A stretch of DNA of 64,000 nt from Rhineura floridana. Taxonomy: Eukaryota > Chordata > Lepidosauria > Squamata > Rhineuridae. Where the stretch lies: positions 89,414,486 through 89,478,485 of the forward strand of contig NC_084487.1 of assembly GCF_030035675.1 (NCBI RefSeq), in the 5' to 3' direction. Below are positions 25,701 to 40,700 of this stretch, one piece after another. The notes beneath the pieces were generated by a model. The model saw nothing but the letters and a program-made list of their open reading frames with translations, was not told the DNA's origin and did no database searches. The position numbers were made by a program, and so were the translations under genes. Positions within the stretch are counted from its first letter, which is position 1. Every line of letters begins with the position of its first letter.

Positions 25701-28700
25701 TTGTATACATTAGGATTTATGCCATAGCCTCTGCTTTTCCAATGCTTTCTTGTTTCTTCCTCAAGCACAGCCTCTCCCTCCTCCCACACATGGCCTTTCT
25801 CTGAATCAGTAAATACTGCCACGGATGCTTGTTGCCTCTTGGTATCCCTAATCACAGCCAGCTATATCATGCCTGCCTCCCAAAAGGGTGGAGCAGAGAG
25901 AAAGGGGCCCTTGTGTGTGTTCCTTCTGTCGACTCCTACTCACATTGCCCGTAACTTGGTACTTAATTTTGTTTCTGTGTGTTTTTGTTTGCTTTTATAA
26001 AACTAAAGCTGCAACCCTATGCAGTGCTTACTAGGAAGTAAATCCTATTGAAATCAGTGGCCTTGCCTTCCCAGTAAGCATGGGTACATTGGCATCAGGC
26101 AACAAGACCCAGATAAGACTTTACAAATTTATGTCAATGATCAAAAATGTCAAACTGTTCTTCAAGTGTAGTTAATTACTCAAGTCATCCACCTAGCTAT
26201 TTCAGCAGTCTGGAATTTAACTTGCATTAGGACTAAACATATTCCAGATTCTTGGTTTGGAGATTAACAAGATCCTACCCACCCACAAGGTATGTTGGCA
26301 TCTGAGAGCATGGCATAATTTATACATCAAGGCAGATCTGGATTTTCTATTTATTTTATTTTTTTATGACTACTGAAAATGTCTAATAACAAAGTGGATA
26401 CCCAAGCTGAAACAACAATTTCTGTATGTTTAATAGTAATTATTATAATTAACTAATCTAAATGGCACTTTAAGGGGTGCTTTTGCACTGGCAATTCAGC
26501 ACTGGCATCATCATCATCATTATTATTATGTTGGAATTATTAGTGGGTGTGACCCTCCAGCGTTAGTAATAGTTTACTGCTGTTCCTTGAGGGATGTTGA
26601 AAGAGACCGTGAGGATGGTTGAGACATAGCATGGCTACTTCTAGCTCCCTTGGCACAAATAGTTGAATAGTTGGTCCCTTTCACACTCGCTTGCTCAGTA
26701 CAGGAAATGTGTGATCACTACTGCTTTTCTTCTTAGCACTGGTGTAAAAGAGGTAGCTGATTGCTTCTGCAGGCACCCTGCTGAAGTTAATGGAGATGTA
26801 AGCAATTGCTGTTTGTTTGTTTGTTTGTTTGTTTATTATATTTATATCCCGCCTTTCTTCCAAGTAGCTCAAGGCAGTTTACATGGTTCTCCCCACACCC
26901 GTTTCATCCTAACAATCCTGTGAGGTAGGTTAGGCTGTGTTTAAAAAGCACACTGTGAACACACCACTATAAACAGCATGCTCTGTTGTGCTCCTCACTG
27001 TACAACACAACAAGCAACACATAAGAAGTAAATACATCCTATCTCCCGAGGTGGAAAGACATTTGAGTTTCGTCCTCTTTCCACAAGGCTCTGGATACAT
27101 GCCGAAATCACTTACACATCCTCTGTTGGTGCTTCTACATCACATCCAAAGCCATCCTCTGATGACTGGTTTTGGAGATTGTTTTCAACTTACACCAACT
27201 TCTCAGTTTCCCTGTGTCATGCCTTGGTCTAGCTGTGAGACAGGCTGCAGCTGCCATAGAGTTCTGGCATAGACAGACAAGGATCAGAAGGGCTAGAAAC
27301 ATGCCTACTGATGAGATAGAGGTCGGTCAGACAAGGATCAAAGGGCAAGACACAAATGTGGAGTCAGAGCCAGACAGAAGGTCAAGTTCCAAGGCAGCAA
27401 TAGAGGGTTGGAGAAGCGAGAAGCAGAGACTGGCACTTGTCACAATCTGAGGCACCAATCAGGAAAAGGAAACAGGAGAATAAGCAGAGTCCACAATTCG
27501 TTGATCAGACTGATTCCAGCCAGGCAAAAGCACTTACAGAGGGTGTGGAGCAGGGCGGTTGAAGGATGTGGTGAGAAAAGAGAGGGTGTGGCCTGGGTAG
27601 AGTCCTAAGGACCAGATAGAAAAACCTGGAGGACTGCCTTTGACCCCAGGCCTGAGGTTCCCCACATCTGGTCTAGAGAATGTGCATAAATCAGGGTGCA
27701 GCTTACCATTGTGATCTCACTTCCCTTCACTGCACACATTCGCTGTGCATGGAGTTCCCATCTGAAAAGTACTTTAGAGTATGGTGTGTGTGTGTTTTAA
27801 GGCTCTCTCACATAAAAAAAATCTTAAGTGATTTATTAATGTCCAGGGATAAATTTTGAACTTTACTTTGCAGGTCATCTTATAATACAATGGAGCATTT
27901 CTGTTTGTGTTTAGCCTTCACAAATGTAATGACTCCCTAAAATTACCTAAGCTTTGATGACCGTTAATTGATTCAGAGGCCAGCTTGATAATTTCTGTGG
28001 TTGGCTTGTTCTACTAGTACACTGAGAGAAAAGTCAGAATTTTATGTAGCCTGGGCTCAAGAATTATTCCTCAACAAATAAACCAGCAATTGTGTTGATT
28101 ATGATCAAAGGCTAATTCTGTTTATGCCTCAGTGTTTTTTTCCAGCATAATTGAACCCTTCTGTACTGCTTTACACTTTAATGTCAGTGCCCATGAGTCA
28201 TAACTCCATAGGAAAATGTTTGCTTGCTATAGTGACAGGCTAACTGTGTGCAAACCATGTGCATGAAAATAAAAACAGCAATTTATTGGGCAAGACCAAT
28301 AGCCCACCCAGGTCTGTCTCTAGAAGTGGCTTTTTGGCATCCAGCTGCCCCACCATGTGTTACCCATATATCTATCCAAGGGAAAATATATGCCATATCC
28401 CCCATTTAGACATTTATGCCAGAAGCACAGAAAGTGGGTATGTGTGCAAATCACTCGCACATCTGGTTTTCCACTTCAGCGTGACATCCAGATCCAGCTT
28501 CAACATCAGAGCTTGGAAACACTTAATGCCTCAGCTGTGTCTTGAATTCCAGAATTGAAGCACCTGTAGCCTCTATTGGTAAAGGCATGATCATCACCCC
28601 TCTTCCTGTAAGCACCCTTGTGCTCTCAGTACACAAGAGGGAATGGACCAAGCTTGTCAAATGGTTATACTCAGAGTGGAGGCTGCTGGGAAGGTAAGAA

Positions 28701-31700
28701 GAACAGGCATCCCTGATTAGCTTGGAGAATTTGCAGCTGTTCTTGCACAGGACGCATGCTAGAAACTTTCCAGTTCACTCATAATAGAATGTTCAACATA
28801 TGCAGGCAAAGCAGCTTGAGGGCACCCAATCAAGCTCTGTTCTCTCATCTTGGCTTATACAATTAACAAAGTGGTTAGGATTGTGTTTGCTGTCCCTGCC
28901 CCTCACCTGCATGTATTCAAATGATCTTAGCACTCTTCTCATATTCTCTTCTATGCACTGACTGAACATACTGAAGGAGAAGGGAAAGATGCCTGTATAA
29001 CAGAAGGAGAGAGTGGGGATCTGTGCATGTTCAGCTTCGTGTGCATAGGCTCTTTCATGTGATCAGGAATTCTGCACAATCAGTATTCTCAACTATGTAG
29101 ACTAGGGGTGGGGAACCTTTGGCTTTCCAGAAGTTGCTGAACTACAACTTCCATCATCCCTGGCCATTGGCCATGCTTTCTGAGGCTGATGGTAGTTGTA
29201 GTTCAGCAACATCTGGTGGGCCAAAGGTTACCCATCCCTGGGGTAGACAAACCTCTGTACATATATCTGTGTTCAGCGGCATGAAAGGAAGTTGGGGTTG
29301 GGCCAGTAGATGCAATTGCCACACGTTCTGTCAGTGTGTGGAAGGGAACATGTGAAGAAGAGTTTTGTGACAAAAACATATAAACACACACGTATACACA
29401 TAAGCTGTGTATGTGCAATCTGGGACCATGCAAAAAGCTGGTCACCATTCACACATACAAGCTTATGTGCATACAGTTTGTATATAAATTCAGTCAGTTC
29501 ACAAGGTCTGTTGAATACACGTAGGTCAGGATAGACACAACAGGTGTGACACCAGATGCATGCAACTCTCAATTTGTTTGCTGTCTATGCCATATTACAT
29601 TGAGTAAGTTTGTGCCTTTCTAGTTCATGGATGTTTTATGAATGAAATTTGTATTTTGTAGAATAATGTATGAATAAAGAGAAGTGCACAGTGGATCCAA
29701 AGGAATTCTGCATTTTGACTTTATTTATGCATGATTAAAACAAGACCATGTTTCCGCGTGGTTTGTCTGATGCCACAGAAACAGAGATAAACTTGCTGAC
29801 ATCAAAGTTTTTGGGATCTTTATGCCAAGCAACATACTTCAAACCCTCTACCTTCCAGTACTTTTCTGTTAACGGTTTTAAACTCTAGACCTCACTTGAG
29901 AGAAGGCCAATTCTTCCAGGATGTAAAGTGCATGGGTTTGGGATGAATTACATGAGGGATGAATATGGCCCACAGCTTTGTTTATATCTGGTGCATTTGC
30001 TTAGTTTTCAGCAAAGTGGTGACTGATAAGTTCAGCTCCTCAAATAGGAAGGGGAAAAGATTCCATCACAGCTAAAGGTGAAAGTGCTACATTCTTTAGT
30101 CAGTCTGATCCTGTCAAATGCATAAGCTAGGATTTTTAAAGGACAAAAGGGAGCTGAATATCTAAATGTTCCTTCAGCACAGAAATCTAAAATGTTGACA
30201 GTAGTGCAATTTAGCAGTAGATTCTTATAAGTCAGATGATGCATCCACCCTCTTGATTTAAAAAAAAATTCCAAAAAAAGCAAGTGACAGAGCACAATCT
30301 GGTGTTCTTTAGAGGTTTTGGACTATGTCTCCCATCAGCCACAGCCAGGGGACTGAACTAGGGTTGCCAGGGTCATGGCCTGAGACTGATCCTGTATCTT
30401 TAGGAGAAGAGAAAGTCAGCCAAGTGCAGGTGTTCTCAGGGGCGTCACTACCGGGGTGCGGATCGCACCCGGGTGACACCCTGAGGGGGGTGACACCCTG
30501 AGGGGGGTGACACCTAGAGCCGCTCCGCCCCGTGCCATTGCCCCACGCCAACTCCTCCTCGGAGGCGGGTGGGCGAGACCAAAAGCAGGCGCCCGCTCGC
30601 TGGCGGTGAAACCAGGACAGGCCTCCCACTGCCAGCCTGGAGTGTGTAGTGTGTGTGCACACGTGCGTGCATGCAAGACCAGCCACCCCCTGTCCATGCA
30701 CCTGGGAGTGCACGCGCTGGAGTTTTGCACCCCCCCGCACTCCCGCTAGTGACGCTGCTGGGTGTTCTTGCAACCCTGTAATGGGAAAAACCACAAGGTG
30801 GGATTCTCCCTTCCCCCTGCACAACTTTTAAAGATACAGAAGACCTCTTGGAAGCCAGGCCTGGCAACCAAGAGGTCTTCTGTATCTTTAAAAGTTGTGC
30901 AGGGGGAAGGGAGAATTCCACCTTGTGTTTTTCTCATTACAGTGTTGCAACAACATCTGCACTTGGCTGACTTTCTCTTCTTCTAAAGATACAGGATCAG
31001 TCTCAGGCCATGAACCTGGCAACCCTAGACTGAACCCATGTCAGAGACTACAGGGTGGAGGATTAAATATTTAGCTAAGGCCTAACTGAGTGTTACTTTA
31101 AATGTGCAGCTTTATCAGGTTCCCCCACCACCACCATTTAATACTAAGCATGAGGGAGTGGTTTTCATTGAGACTGCAGCATTTAAGGAAGGTAGATTTA
31201 ACCCTTCCCTCTCCAGTTATGATCCCAATTAACATTGCCCGCCAGCGCATCAGTTAGCATTAGTTTCTTGAGGTTTGCAGCTGGGTAGAGAAGGGTTAAA
31301 TGAGCCTTTCCCAACTAGTGGGCCACCAGATGTTGGACCACAACTCCCATCAGCCTCAGTCAGCATTGCCAATGGTCAGGAAAGATGGGAATTGTGGTCC
31401 AACAACATTTGGTAGCCCAGTAGTTGGGAAAGGCTGGGTTAAACCTCTCCATTCCCATGCACTGCAGCCCCAATAAAAATAGAAGGCTACAGTTAGTGTT
31501 CATTTTCTATAAAAACCTAATGAAGCTGCATGCCACGCATTTATCATAACATGTAGTTAAGCCAGCATTTGCCAACCTACCATATGTTCTGGACTACAAT
31601 TCCCATCAGCCCCAGCTGGTATTAGCCCCGCTGTAATATCTGGATTGTGTGGTTGTGAGGAAGACACGCAGATCCACTAGATCCCTGGCTGCTTTTCCAC

Positions 31701-34700
31701 TGCAGATGTTCCAGTCCTAAATCAGTCCCACATTCTTCTCCTGTACTTTATCTCTTGCAGCTATGTATGTGTTGTTGACCTGTTGTGACCCCACACACAC
31801 ACTTTCCAGCTACAGTGTTTCTTTGATAAGTTGGAGTGAATAACCGGAAGTCTGTTGGTTACATGTATGTTCCAAAGGAAATGGAAAAGTGCTTGTCAGA
31901 AAAACCCTGGGTAGTTCCAGTACTTTCTCCATAATCTCTGTAGCTTTTGGCAACTCATTCTAAGTTTTTTCCCCACTCTCCAAGTTGAGACTAATTTACA
32001 ATACTCTCCAAGTGATTTCTAATTGCCTTATGATTATAATATAGTTCAGAGAGCCTAAAGATGAAGGCTACCATCCCACTTCTCCCCTTTTAAGGAGAAT
32101 ACATCAATTATCTGGTGGTGTTCCAAGTTTGATTGCTCCCTCTCCCCCCTCCCCATCCCTGAAACAAGACTTCTATGACTCATGGCTATGGCCACTTTAT
32201 GAGCAATGCATATTTGCTCCAAGTGAATTGTTCCAAAAGGAAACTGAGTTCTATGGGAACATGAGTGTGATAAAATCTTTCTCTTGTGATAATCCTATCT
32301 GTTTTCAGCTGCACAATTTGGGTCATTATACATGAGAGGACATATTATTTGCCCTTGGCAGATTTTTATGATTTCCAGAAGCAGCAGTCTCCTCTGATGG
32401 TCCTTTTTAACAATAAATTATTTAAAATACACACACAGAGACCCATTAAGAGAATGGTGGTTATTATAATGCAAATCATTGGTAGGGGGCCTGTAGCCCT
32501 TCAAATGTTGCTGGACTACAGTTCACATCATCCCTAACCATTGACAATGTTGGCTGAAGCCGATGGGAGCTGGAGTTCAACAACATCTAGAGGCCCCCAG
32601 GTTCTTTATCCATGAAGTGAAGATACTCACTTATAAACAGTGTGAGTCAATTCACTGAACTATCACAGATTTCAAAGAAATGGGGGTTCTTAATATAGTT
32701 TTAAACAGGACTACTTCCTAAGAAACAGAGGGCTGATCCACATGGGAGCATTACATCATACTAAAGACACTGTTTTACCTCTGTTTTCTGTTTGCACCAT
32801 CTGCAGTGAGTGCTCAATGCTAGCTGCAAATATGGTCTTTTCAATTCACACCAGAGGTCCTACCTCTATGAAGGATCAATCATGCAGTTTCTTAATGATC
32901 ATGCCCTCTAATTTTACATTTCCACTCCCTCTGGTTGCTAGGGAATTGAGCATGCTCAGTTTATTTAACCAGCTGCAATAGGTACTGTTAAAAAAAAGAA
33001 GTGCTATTATCTGTATTTTCATTGCCTATGGTTGCTAGGAACAGCTGAAAGTACAAACCTTTGTTTGAGCAGTATTACACCTTTGCACACAAGTTGGGGG
33101 GAAAGAAAAAAATATAAAGGCACTGTTCAACTGCCAAGAAGTGGGCTGCTTGTTGCAACAAATAGCTGTAGAACACTGTCAGTAGTCTGCCCCCTATGGC
33201 TATTTGCAGTAACACAAAAAAGGCCAACAGAACTGAGGAGAGCAGCTGGAAGTTGCTTGTCAACCCACAGGAAACAAAATGAAAGAAGGGAGGATATAGT
33301 GGACATGGAAACAGGTGGTTGAAAATGTAACAAGGGACACACCCACCTAAAAACATTGAAGCAAAGCATCTGCAACCACTAGTAGAATGGAGTGGAGATG
33401 TGTTTTCTCCACTTTTTCTATTGTCAGCAGATTGGGTTAGTACATATTTATGGGGAGAAACTGCATGATAGCTTCTGTTTGCCAGTAACATCATGTGAAC
33501 GATCCAAGTAGCAGCAAACACACAGTAAATCACCATGTAGATAAGCCCAGAGTTTAATAACAATAGCATGGTGGCAGATCACTTTTTGCAAATGATGAGC
33601 AGTGCAATCCTATACATTTAACCCCAGAATAAGACCCATTGGGTTCAGAGGCTTAATCCCAGGTAAGTGGGTATAGGATTGGAGCTTTTTTTAAAAAACA
33701 AACAAACTCCCCCACCCACTCAGTACCCAGGGAGGCTGTTAATCTTTTCCCCATCCACTTCCAACTAGGGTAGGGCTCTTGCACTTGTTATAGTTGTGTA
33801 GAAGAGGGAATTTCAGCAGGCATAGCTTACATAGCAATCTTGATAGCAATATCTAGGCCCTAACAGCTAAGGAAGATAGCAATGTGGTTAGGAGGCAGGA
33901 AGCCCCGGGCGTGAAAAGAAATCTTCCTACTTTAGGATTTTACTACACAACTCCTAGTAAGATTCATTCCTTAATTACACTGAAAAGGCACCAACCCTGC
34001 ACATTTTGCAAAGATACCTAAATCCCTACACCGTGAGAACTACAACCAAAGTCAGCAGGGAGCTACTGAGTGTACTTGTTCAAGACTTTCCAGTATCTTA
34101 TGCAAAAATGACTTAATCAAAATATTTTTCTCTTCATTATAACTTTCCATTTGACTTTGCACTAAATGGGCCTCTCCTTCAAGCAGGCCTTCTACAAAAA
34201 GGCAGCCTTTTCATAAACTTCCACAGCTTGCTGATAAATAAATCTCTTTTCCAAGTTTCAGAGGCTTTTATTTAGGCTGCATCCTAAACACGTTTATATA
34301 GGAGCAAATCCTATTAAGATTGGAAGGCCAAGTTTAGGATTATGCTGCATATTTACTCATTTTTAAAAACAACAACAACAACAATCATTTAAGAAGCAGA
34401 TCCAAATGAAAAGCTAGCTTTAATATTTCTTATAGCAAACACAAACAAAAGCTATTACGGAAGTGACAACCAAATTCAATGGCAGGAAACAAAGTGGCGC
34501 TAAAATCAGGAAACGGGCTGCAGATGAAGAAGAGATGCTGATACTGTTTAAAATCCTTGACCCCAACCAAGGTTGGTTGGTTGTTTTTTACAGAATTTAT
34601 TGGCCTTGATCAATTCAGAAATGGAGAAGAATTTCATTTTTTCCACATTTTCAAGCGAGCTGGCATAATTCACACTCTCCAAGCTAACACATGGATGGAA

Positions 34701-37700
34701 ACATATTCTTCAGATTTCACACTTCTCTAAATTTTGTGATACAGCTCTTGGTTTTAAAATGCATCGAAAAGTAATGAATTTAAATAGGAATTTTTGTATG
34801 GACTTTTTTAAAAGCACAAAAAAAAACCCCCACAGGTTAATGGAGACTAGGAATGAAACTGACTTATGAACAAGCACATGTAATAGAGCATTTCAAATGA
34901 GTCATGATCACTTCATGACATGTCCTGGAGGCTGTAGAATCAACAGATTCTCTTGTACACATGTACTATTAAGAAGAAAGTGTCTGCTTATCTCTGTGCA
35001 TGACCTGTACACAACTTGAATAAGTTTTTAATAGATTTCTGGTAAATCTGTCGGAACCCAAAAATTAAAAAATGTAAATGTACTGCCTTCAAGTCGATTC
35101 CAACTTATGGTGACCCTATGAATAGGGTTTTCATGGTAAGCGGTATTCAGAGAGGGTTTACCATTGCCTTCCTCTGAGTCTGAGAGGCAGTGACTGGCCC
35201 AAGGTTACCCAGTGAGCTTCATGGCTGTGTGGGGATTCGAACCCTGGTCTCCCAGGTCATAGTCCAGCACCTTAACCACTACACCACACTGGCTCTCACC
35301 CAAAAATTAGTAAGCAAAAACAAATCCCATTTCTGTGGGATGGTAATTAGAGTATCAGACTAGGATTGGAGAGGGCCTGGCTCATGTCCCCACTCAGCCA
35401 TAAATCTCAAGTCCCTGAGAGTCACTATTTCTCAACCTAGCCCGCTTCACAGGGTTGTTGTGGATAAAAGGGAGGGGAAGAATTATCCTGAGGTCCTGGG
35501 AGGCAGGGATAAAAAATATAATAAATAAACAATAAGTTTTCTAGAAAACAAAGTGATCAAGCAGGAATACAGTTGCAAGATGGTCCTAACAGAATTTGCT
35601 TAATTTTTTGGTGCATGATTCTTTCAGTGTAATGTCCTAGTGACATAAAGCATAGGCATTACTAAGTATGTAAAGAACTTTGAGCACAGGCCCATGGCAC
35701 AAATATACATAAAATTTGCATACACTGATTTATGTATCGATGCCTCTTGGTAAACTAAAATAGGTGATTGGGGTCTCACCAGCTCTGCGCTCTGCCATGT
35801 GCCCAGTCACCCTGGAAGCAAAGTAAACAAACAAAAGTTTTTTAAAAGGGGAAGGCAAGAGGCAGGAGATCTTGATGGAGCACAAAAGACCAGGGTTCCT
35901 CTTCCCAGGCCTCCCTCTAACAAATCTTCTAGACATGAACCAAATGCAGTTGTGAGTTTCCCCTCAAGATCTATGGGGGATTCTGAGCCACTTGGTAAGT
36001 GGTGATAAGCTGCAGGCATGTTTTTACTGTATATAAAAGAACATGGACCACATCTGCACTATACTTAAAGCACTATGATACCACTTAAACCGTCATTGCT
36101 TCACCCAAAGATTCCTGGGAACTGTAGTTTGTTACAGTTATTGAGAGTAGTTAGGAAAACCTTATTCTTCTCACAGAGTTAAAGTTCCCAGACTGATTTC
36201 ACAATCAATCCCTCTTCCCAGGGAACTCTGGGAATTGTAGCTCTGTGAGGGGAATAGGGGTCTTCTATCAACTCTCAGCACCCTTTACAAACTATAATTC
36301 CCAGGAGTCTTTAGGGGAAGCCATGACTATGAAAGTGGTATCATAGTGCTCTCCCTCCGCCATAGTGTGGCTATGATGTATTTAATCTTTCTGTACCTAG
36401 GAGTACAAGACACTAATACTCCTTTGTACTACACTCCTGGTCTTTGTCCAATCCAGCTGTTTAGATTGCAATGCCCTTTTCTGTCTTGTGTTTAGATGAT
36501 GCAAAGAACTGTATTGGATCATTGTCTGCAGTTTACCAGCACTTACTCGAATCCCCACACAGCCATGAAGCTCACTGGGTGACCTTGGGCCAGTCACTGC
36601 CTCTCAGCCTCAGAGGAAGGCAATGGTAAACCCTCTCTGAATACCACTTACCATGAAAGCCCTATTCATAGGGTCGCCATAAGTCGGGATTGACTTGAAG
36701 GCAGGCCATATCATATATTTTAAATGACTCATAGTCCCCCAAAGGCAATGACCCACCATGTGCATTAGAGATTTGATGGCAGGTTCATCAGGCTTTCATT
36801 AGAATGACCATCATGTAATGACATCATGATGCACAATATGGGGGTGAGGGGAGGGCTTGACTAACTGTCTTGGCCTTGCACCTCCAGATGAGTTATGATG
36901 TCATGATGATAGCATAAAATGCTTTGAAAACATACCTAAGGGCCTTCAGCTGACATTAGATGAGGCTTTTTGCAGGACCTCATCCCAGCGCCTAGATATG
37001 ATGATCAACATTTATTAAGGTCAGCACAAGGGCATAGAATGATTCTTAACCCACAGTAGCCTTTCATAGGTCCTCAACCCTTAGAATATGTCATCATAGT
37101 AACTAAATTTATTGTACGCAAAAGCAGCAGATGCAGTGTACAAACTGAAAGCTTGCTACTGGCACTAGCTCTCCCCACCCTCCTTTCTCACATAGACATT
37201 ATACTTGAGAAGCTGCCTAACAGCACCATGATGCCTCCATTTGCTAGATTTGTTGCTGCTACATATCAGCAATAATTACATTTTTCAAGTACCTTTTGAT
37301 TGTACATGTATATTTCACACCTTCAAGAGTGCCCATTGCTAAGATCACCCAAGTTTATGGTGTCTTTCTGACTATTAATGATGTAGTAAATGGAGTTTTT
37401 AGAGTGCAAGTTTAAAGCTTTTGGTTTTTCAATCAGTTAATGGACTTTTTAAACAGGTTGATTAAATATTATGGTGTCTAGATACAGGAGATATTTGGAG
37501 GAGATTTAATGAAGATCTGTTTTTTTCTCAATAATAATAGAATGTATTTACCACCTTTCATATAAAGATTCACAAAAAATAGCAAAATAACAATAAAACC
37601 AATTATAAATGTAGTGTAATTAAAATGCATAGTTAAAACAACTGCATTAAAACATTCATCATTAAAATATTCAATAAAGCCGTCCATTAAAGCAGCATAA

Positions 37701-40700
37701 CAGTTGAAAACAGTTAAAACAACAATCAAAGCGTGAGATTCAAGTCAGGAAATCAGGGAAATGCTTGTCTAACCAGGAGTGTCTTGAAGAGCTAGCAGAA
37801 GGCCAGCACTGATGGGGTCTTCCATATTACAGGAGGAAGAGCATTCAACAACATTGGTACCACCAGTGAAAAAGCCCACCTCTATGTTACCACAAGCCTA
37901 TAATCATCAAGCCATGGCAAAACTAACTGGGTTCTGTTTGTTGAACTTTATGCCTGTACTGGGCAGTGGAGGAGAAGATGGCCTTTCAGGTAACGTGGTC
38001 CAGAGTTGTTCAGGGCTTTTTATATGTTTGTTGACAAAACCTATATTGAAAACAATGCCAAAATCAAGAGATGTATGCCTAGTTTTTGGCTGGGTCTAGC
38101 TATGCAGACCACTGACTGGTGGATTGGGGAAGAAATCATGCAAAGATCCTCATCCAACTGTACATTGTACATTTTGTACACTGTACTCTAGTTTAATTGG
38201 GCCATATGAATGTTAGTAGCATATTTGTACAGCATATTTTCATCATGTGGTATACTCATCACATGCATCTGCAGCAGGAAACTGCACCTGCATACACACC
38301 ATACATTTAAAGTGCATTATTTCCCCCCACAAAATCCTGGGAACTGTAGAATACCCCTCACAGCTATAGCTGCCAGCATCCTTAACAAGCTACAGTTCCC
38401 AGGATTCTTTGGGGAAAATAATATCTTTTAAATGTATGGTTACAGCTTACATTTGGCGTTGGCTCCCTCATGTAAGTACACACAACTCATGCATGTATGA
38501 TTAAACTGAGCTTTGGACAGTTCTCACTGAATTTGCACAAACAAGTTCAAATACTAATGGCATGCAGTGATGCATTGTTGGCAAGCAATTCCCAGCTCTG
38601 GAATGCCCTTCCTCTTGACATTCTCCTAAGAAAATAGGGCCCTTTTATTTTGGGCAAATATTTTGTGGTGGAGGATAAATATGGGTATATTTTAGTTCTA
38701 TGTTTTGCTGCATTTGGCTAACACTATCTAAATCCACTAATGCATGAATGTTTTCCATTACCTCAACTGGTTTGTTCAGAGTTGAGAGTTTCTTGGGGAA
38801 AGGGATTGATTGTTAAACCACTTTGGAAATTGTAACTCTGAGGGAAATAAGGGTCTTTTAACAACTCTCAGCACTCTTAACATACTACAGTTCCCAAGAT
38901 GTTTTTGGGGAAGCCATGACTGTTTAAAATGGTATTATACTGCTTTCAGTGTATAGTGTAGATGAGGCTCAGGTGGTTTGTTTGATTCCCTCCTGCCCTT
39001 GTGGATAGTGTGGTGGTGTTATTTTTTTATGCCAGTACCCTAAACAGCATTTTGAGGCGATTCAACATTTTCTGGTTGTCCATTTAAAGCTAAGTCATGT
39101 CAAGCACATCAAGAAATGACTACTTTTACTTGTAAAGTAACCCATGTGGATTCTGTGTTCACTTGTACCTTTTCAGTTAATCAATGTGTTTTATGAGCCC
39201 GTGAGTGTCATGAAAGTATTCATCAATGCATATATACATCAGTCTATAAGTATAAACTATTTGGCACTAGTAAACTGCCAGTGGAAATTAGTCATTGAAA
39301 TATATTTTCCTTTTGAGGTTTATCAAGGATTTAGGATTATTCTTTTGAGCTGAGCAATATGTTCTCCATGTTAAAAGTTTAAAAGTCTCCAAAATATAAT
39401 TTCTAATATAATATCTTCCTAAGCCATCATGCAGTGACACATGGAGGCAGGGCACGGCAGAAGGGCAGCAAAAGAGGTGAGAGCATGAGGGAAGCAAGGA
39501 TGGCTGGCAGGGGGGTGGATGAGTGCGCAGGGTGGCTAGGTTTAGGGTGAGTGAGGCAAGTGGGCTGGCATGGAAGAAGCAGGCAAGCGGCCAGTGGGTC
39601 AACTGGCAGCAGCAGCAGTCTGGGTGGGATGCAGGTAAATGTCCTAGGTGGGGAGGTGGCCTAGGTGGCTGTGCTGCACGGTACCGTTTCTTGAGGGGGA
39701 AGCGGCAATGTGAGTAGCAACAGGGGCAGCAGCACAGCGCAGGAACAGGTGAGAAGCATTAGCAGACCCAATGCGGCTAGTGCATGCCTAGAGGCACTGG
39801 GGGGAATTGTGAGGGGGTTGGCGAGGGGGGTTGGCGAGGGGAATGGGGTGTCTAGGAGGCATTTGCGAATGTGTTTCAGAGTCTGTGTGTGCATGCATGT
39901 GTTTGGGGCTGCCTGGTGTGTGTGTGTTTGGGGAGGAGGGTTGGTGAACAAATCAAGCAGGGGGCAGATCCCCGCTAGTAATTTCTATGTTCTTTATCAC
40001 TGATCATATTGAACTTGGATGGAAGTAGACTATGGATGGGGAAGTTCAGGCCCAGGGACCACATGTGGCCCTCCAGGCCAATCAATATGGCCCTCAGGAT
40101 TATCCCCCTTCCTCAGATCACACATCCTGTCCTTAGTCCACACCCCTCACCAGCTCTGCTCCATGCCCTCCTTGAGTGCATTGGTTGGATTTTATCCTTG
40201 AACCTATAATACCTCTTATGTGCCTAGATGGAAAACAAAGATGTGTGTTTAGAAATTTGGGTATGGTTGGAATGTAGCCTGCTGTACAAAGGTAAGAATG
40301 CTTCTGTCACTTCACCCATTTTTTCCCTCTAGCTGCACCTACTTTTGGCTCAGGCCCCGCCCACCACTGCCATGAAATGATCATGAAGAATCATCTGGTA
40401 TGAGGGAAATAGTCATGAGAACCCACGGTTACTGCCACTATTTTTTTTTAAAAAAAACCCATATCTTTACATCCATTATTCTTTTAACACTCAGGAAGAT
40501 ATGACAAAAATGCTTACAGAAATACAGATAAATCCATTTTATCATATAAACCAGCACGGGGCATGATATTTCAGTTACGTTTCCAAACACTGGGGTAAAT
40601 ACTTGGGTAAAGTAACAAATCTAAGGATAGTCTTTTGTATGGAATAGGATGAGTTCTTTCTAAAGCACTTTTCTTTAAAATGAGATCTGTGATGTCATTC

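Noticed and set aside
30470-30512. CRISPR-like or satellite array
   Set aside because: Only about three short abutting units without spacers, inside a MITE of an animal genome.
30309-30824. 171-codon minus-strand frame
   Set aside because: Lies within two nested MITEs; apparent repeats come from the gggtgacaccctgagg tandem.
33075-33569. 164-codon minus-strand frame
   Set aside because: Inside a non-autonomous family T element; the other two copies do not keep the frame.
35068-35297. Functional tRNA gene on the minus strand
   Set aside because: A and B boxes are present but there is no cloverleaf; SINE core, tail and 12-bp duplication are present.
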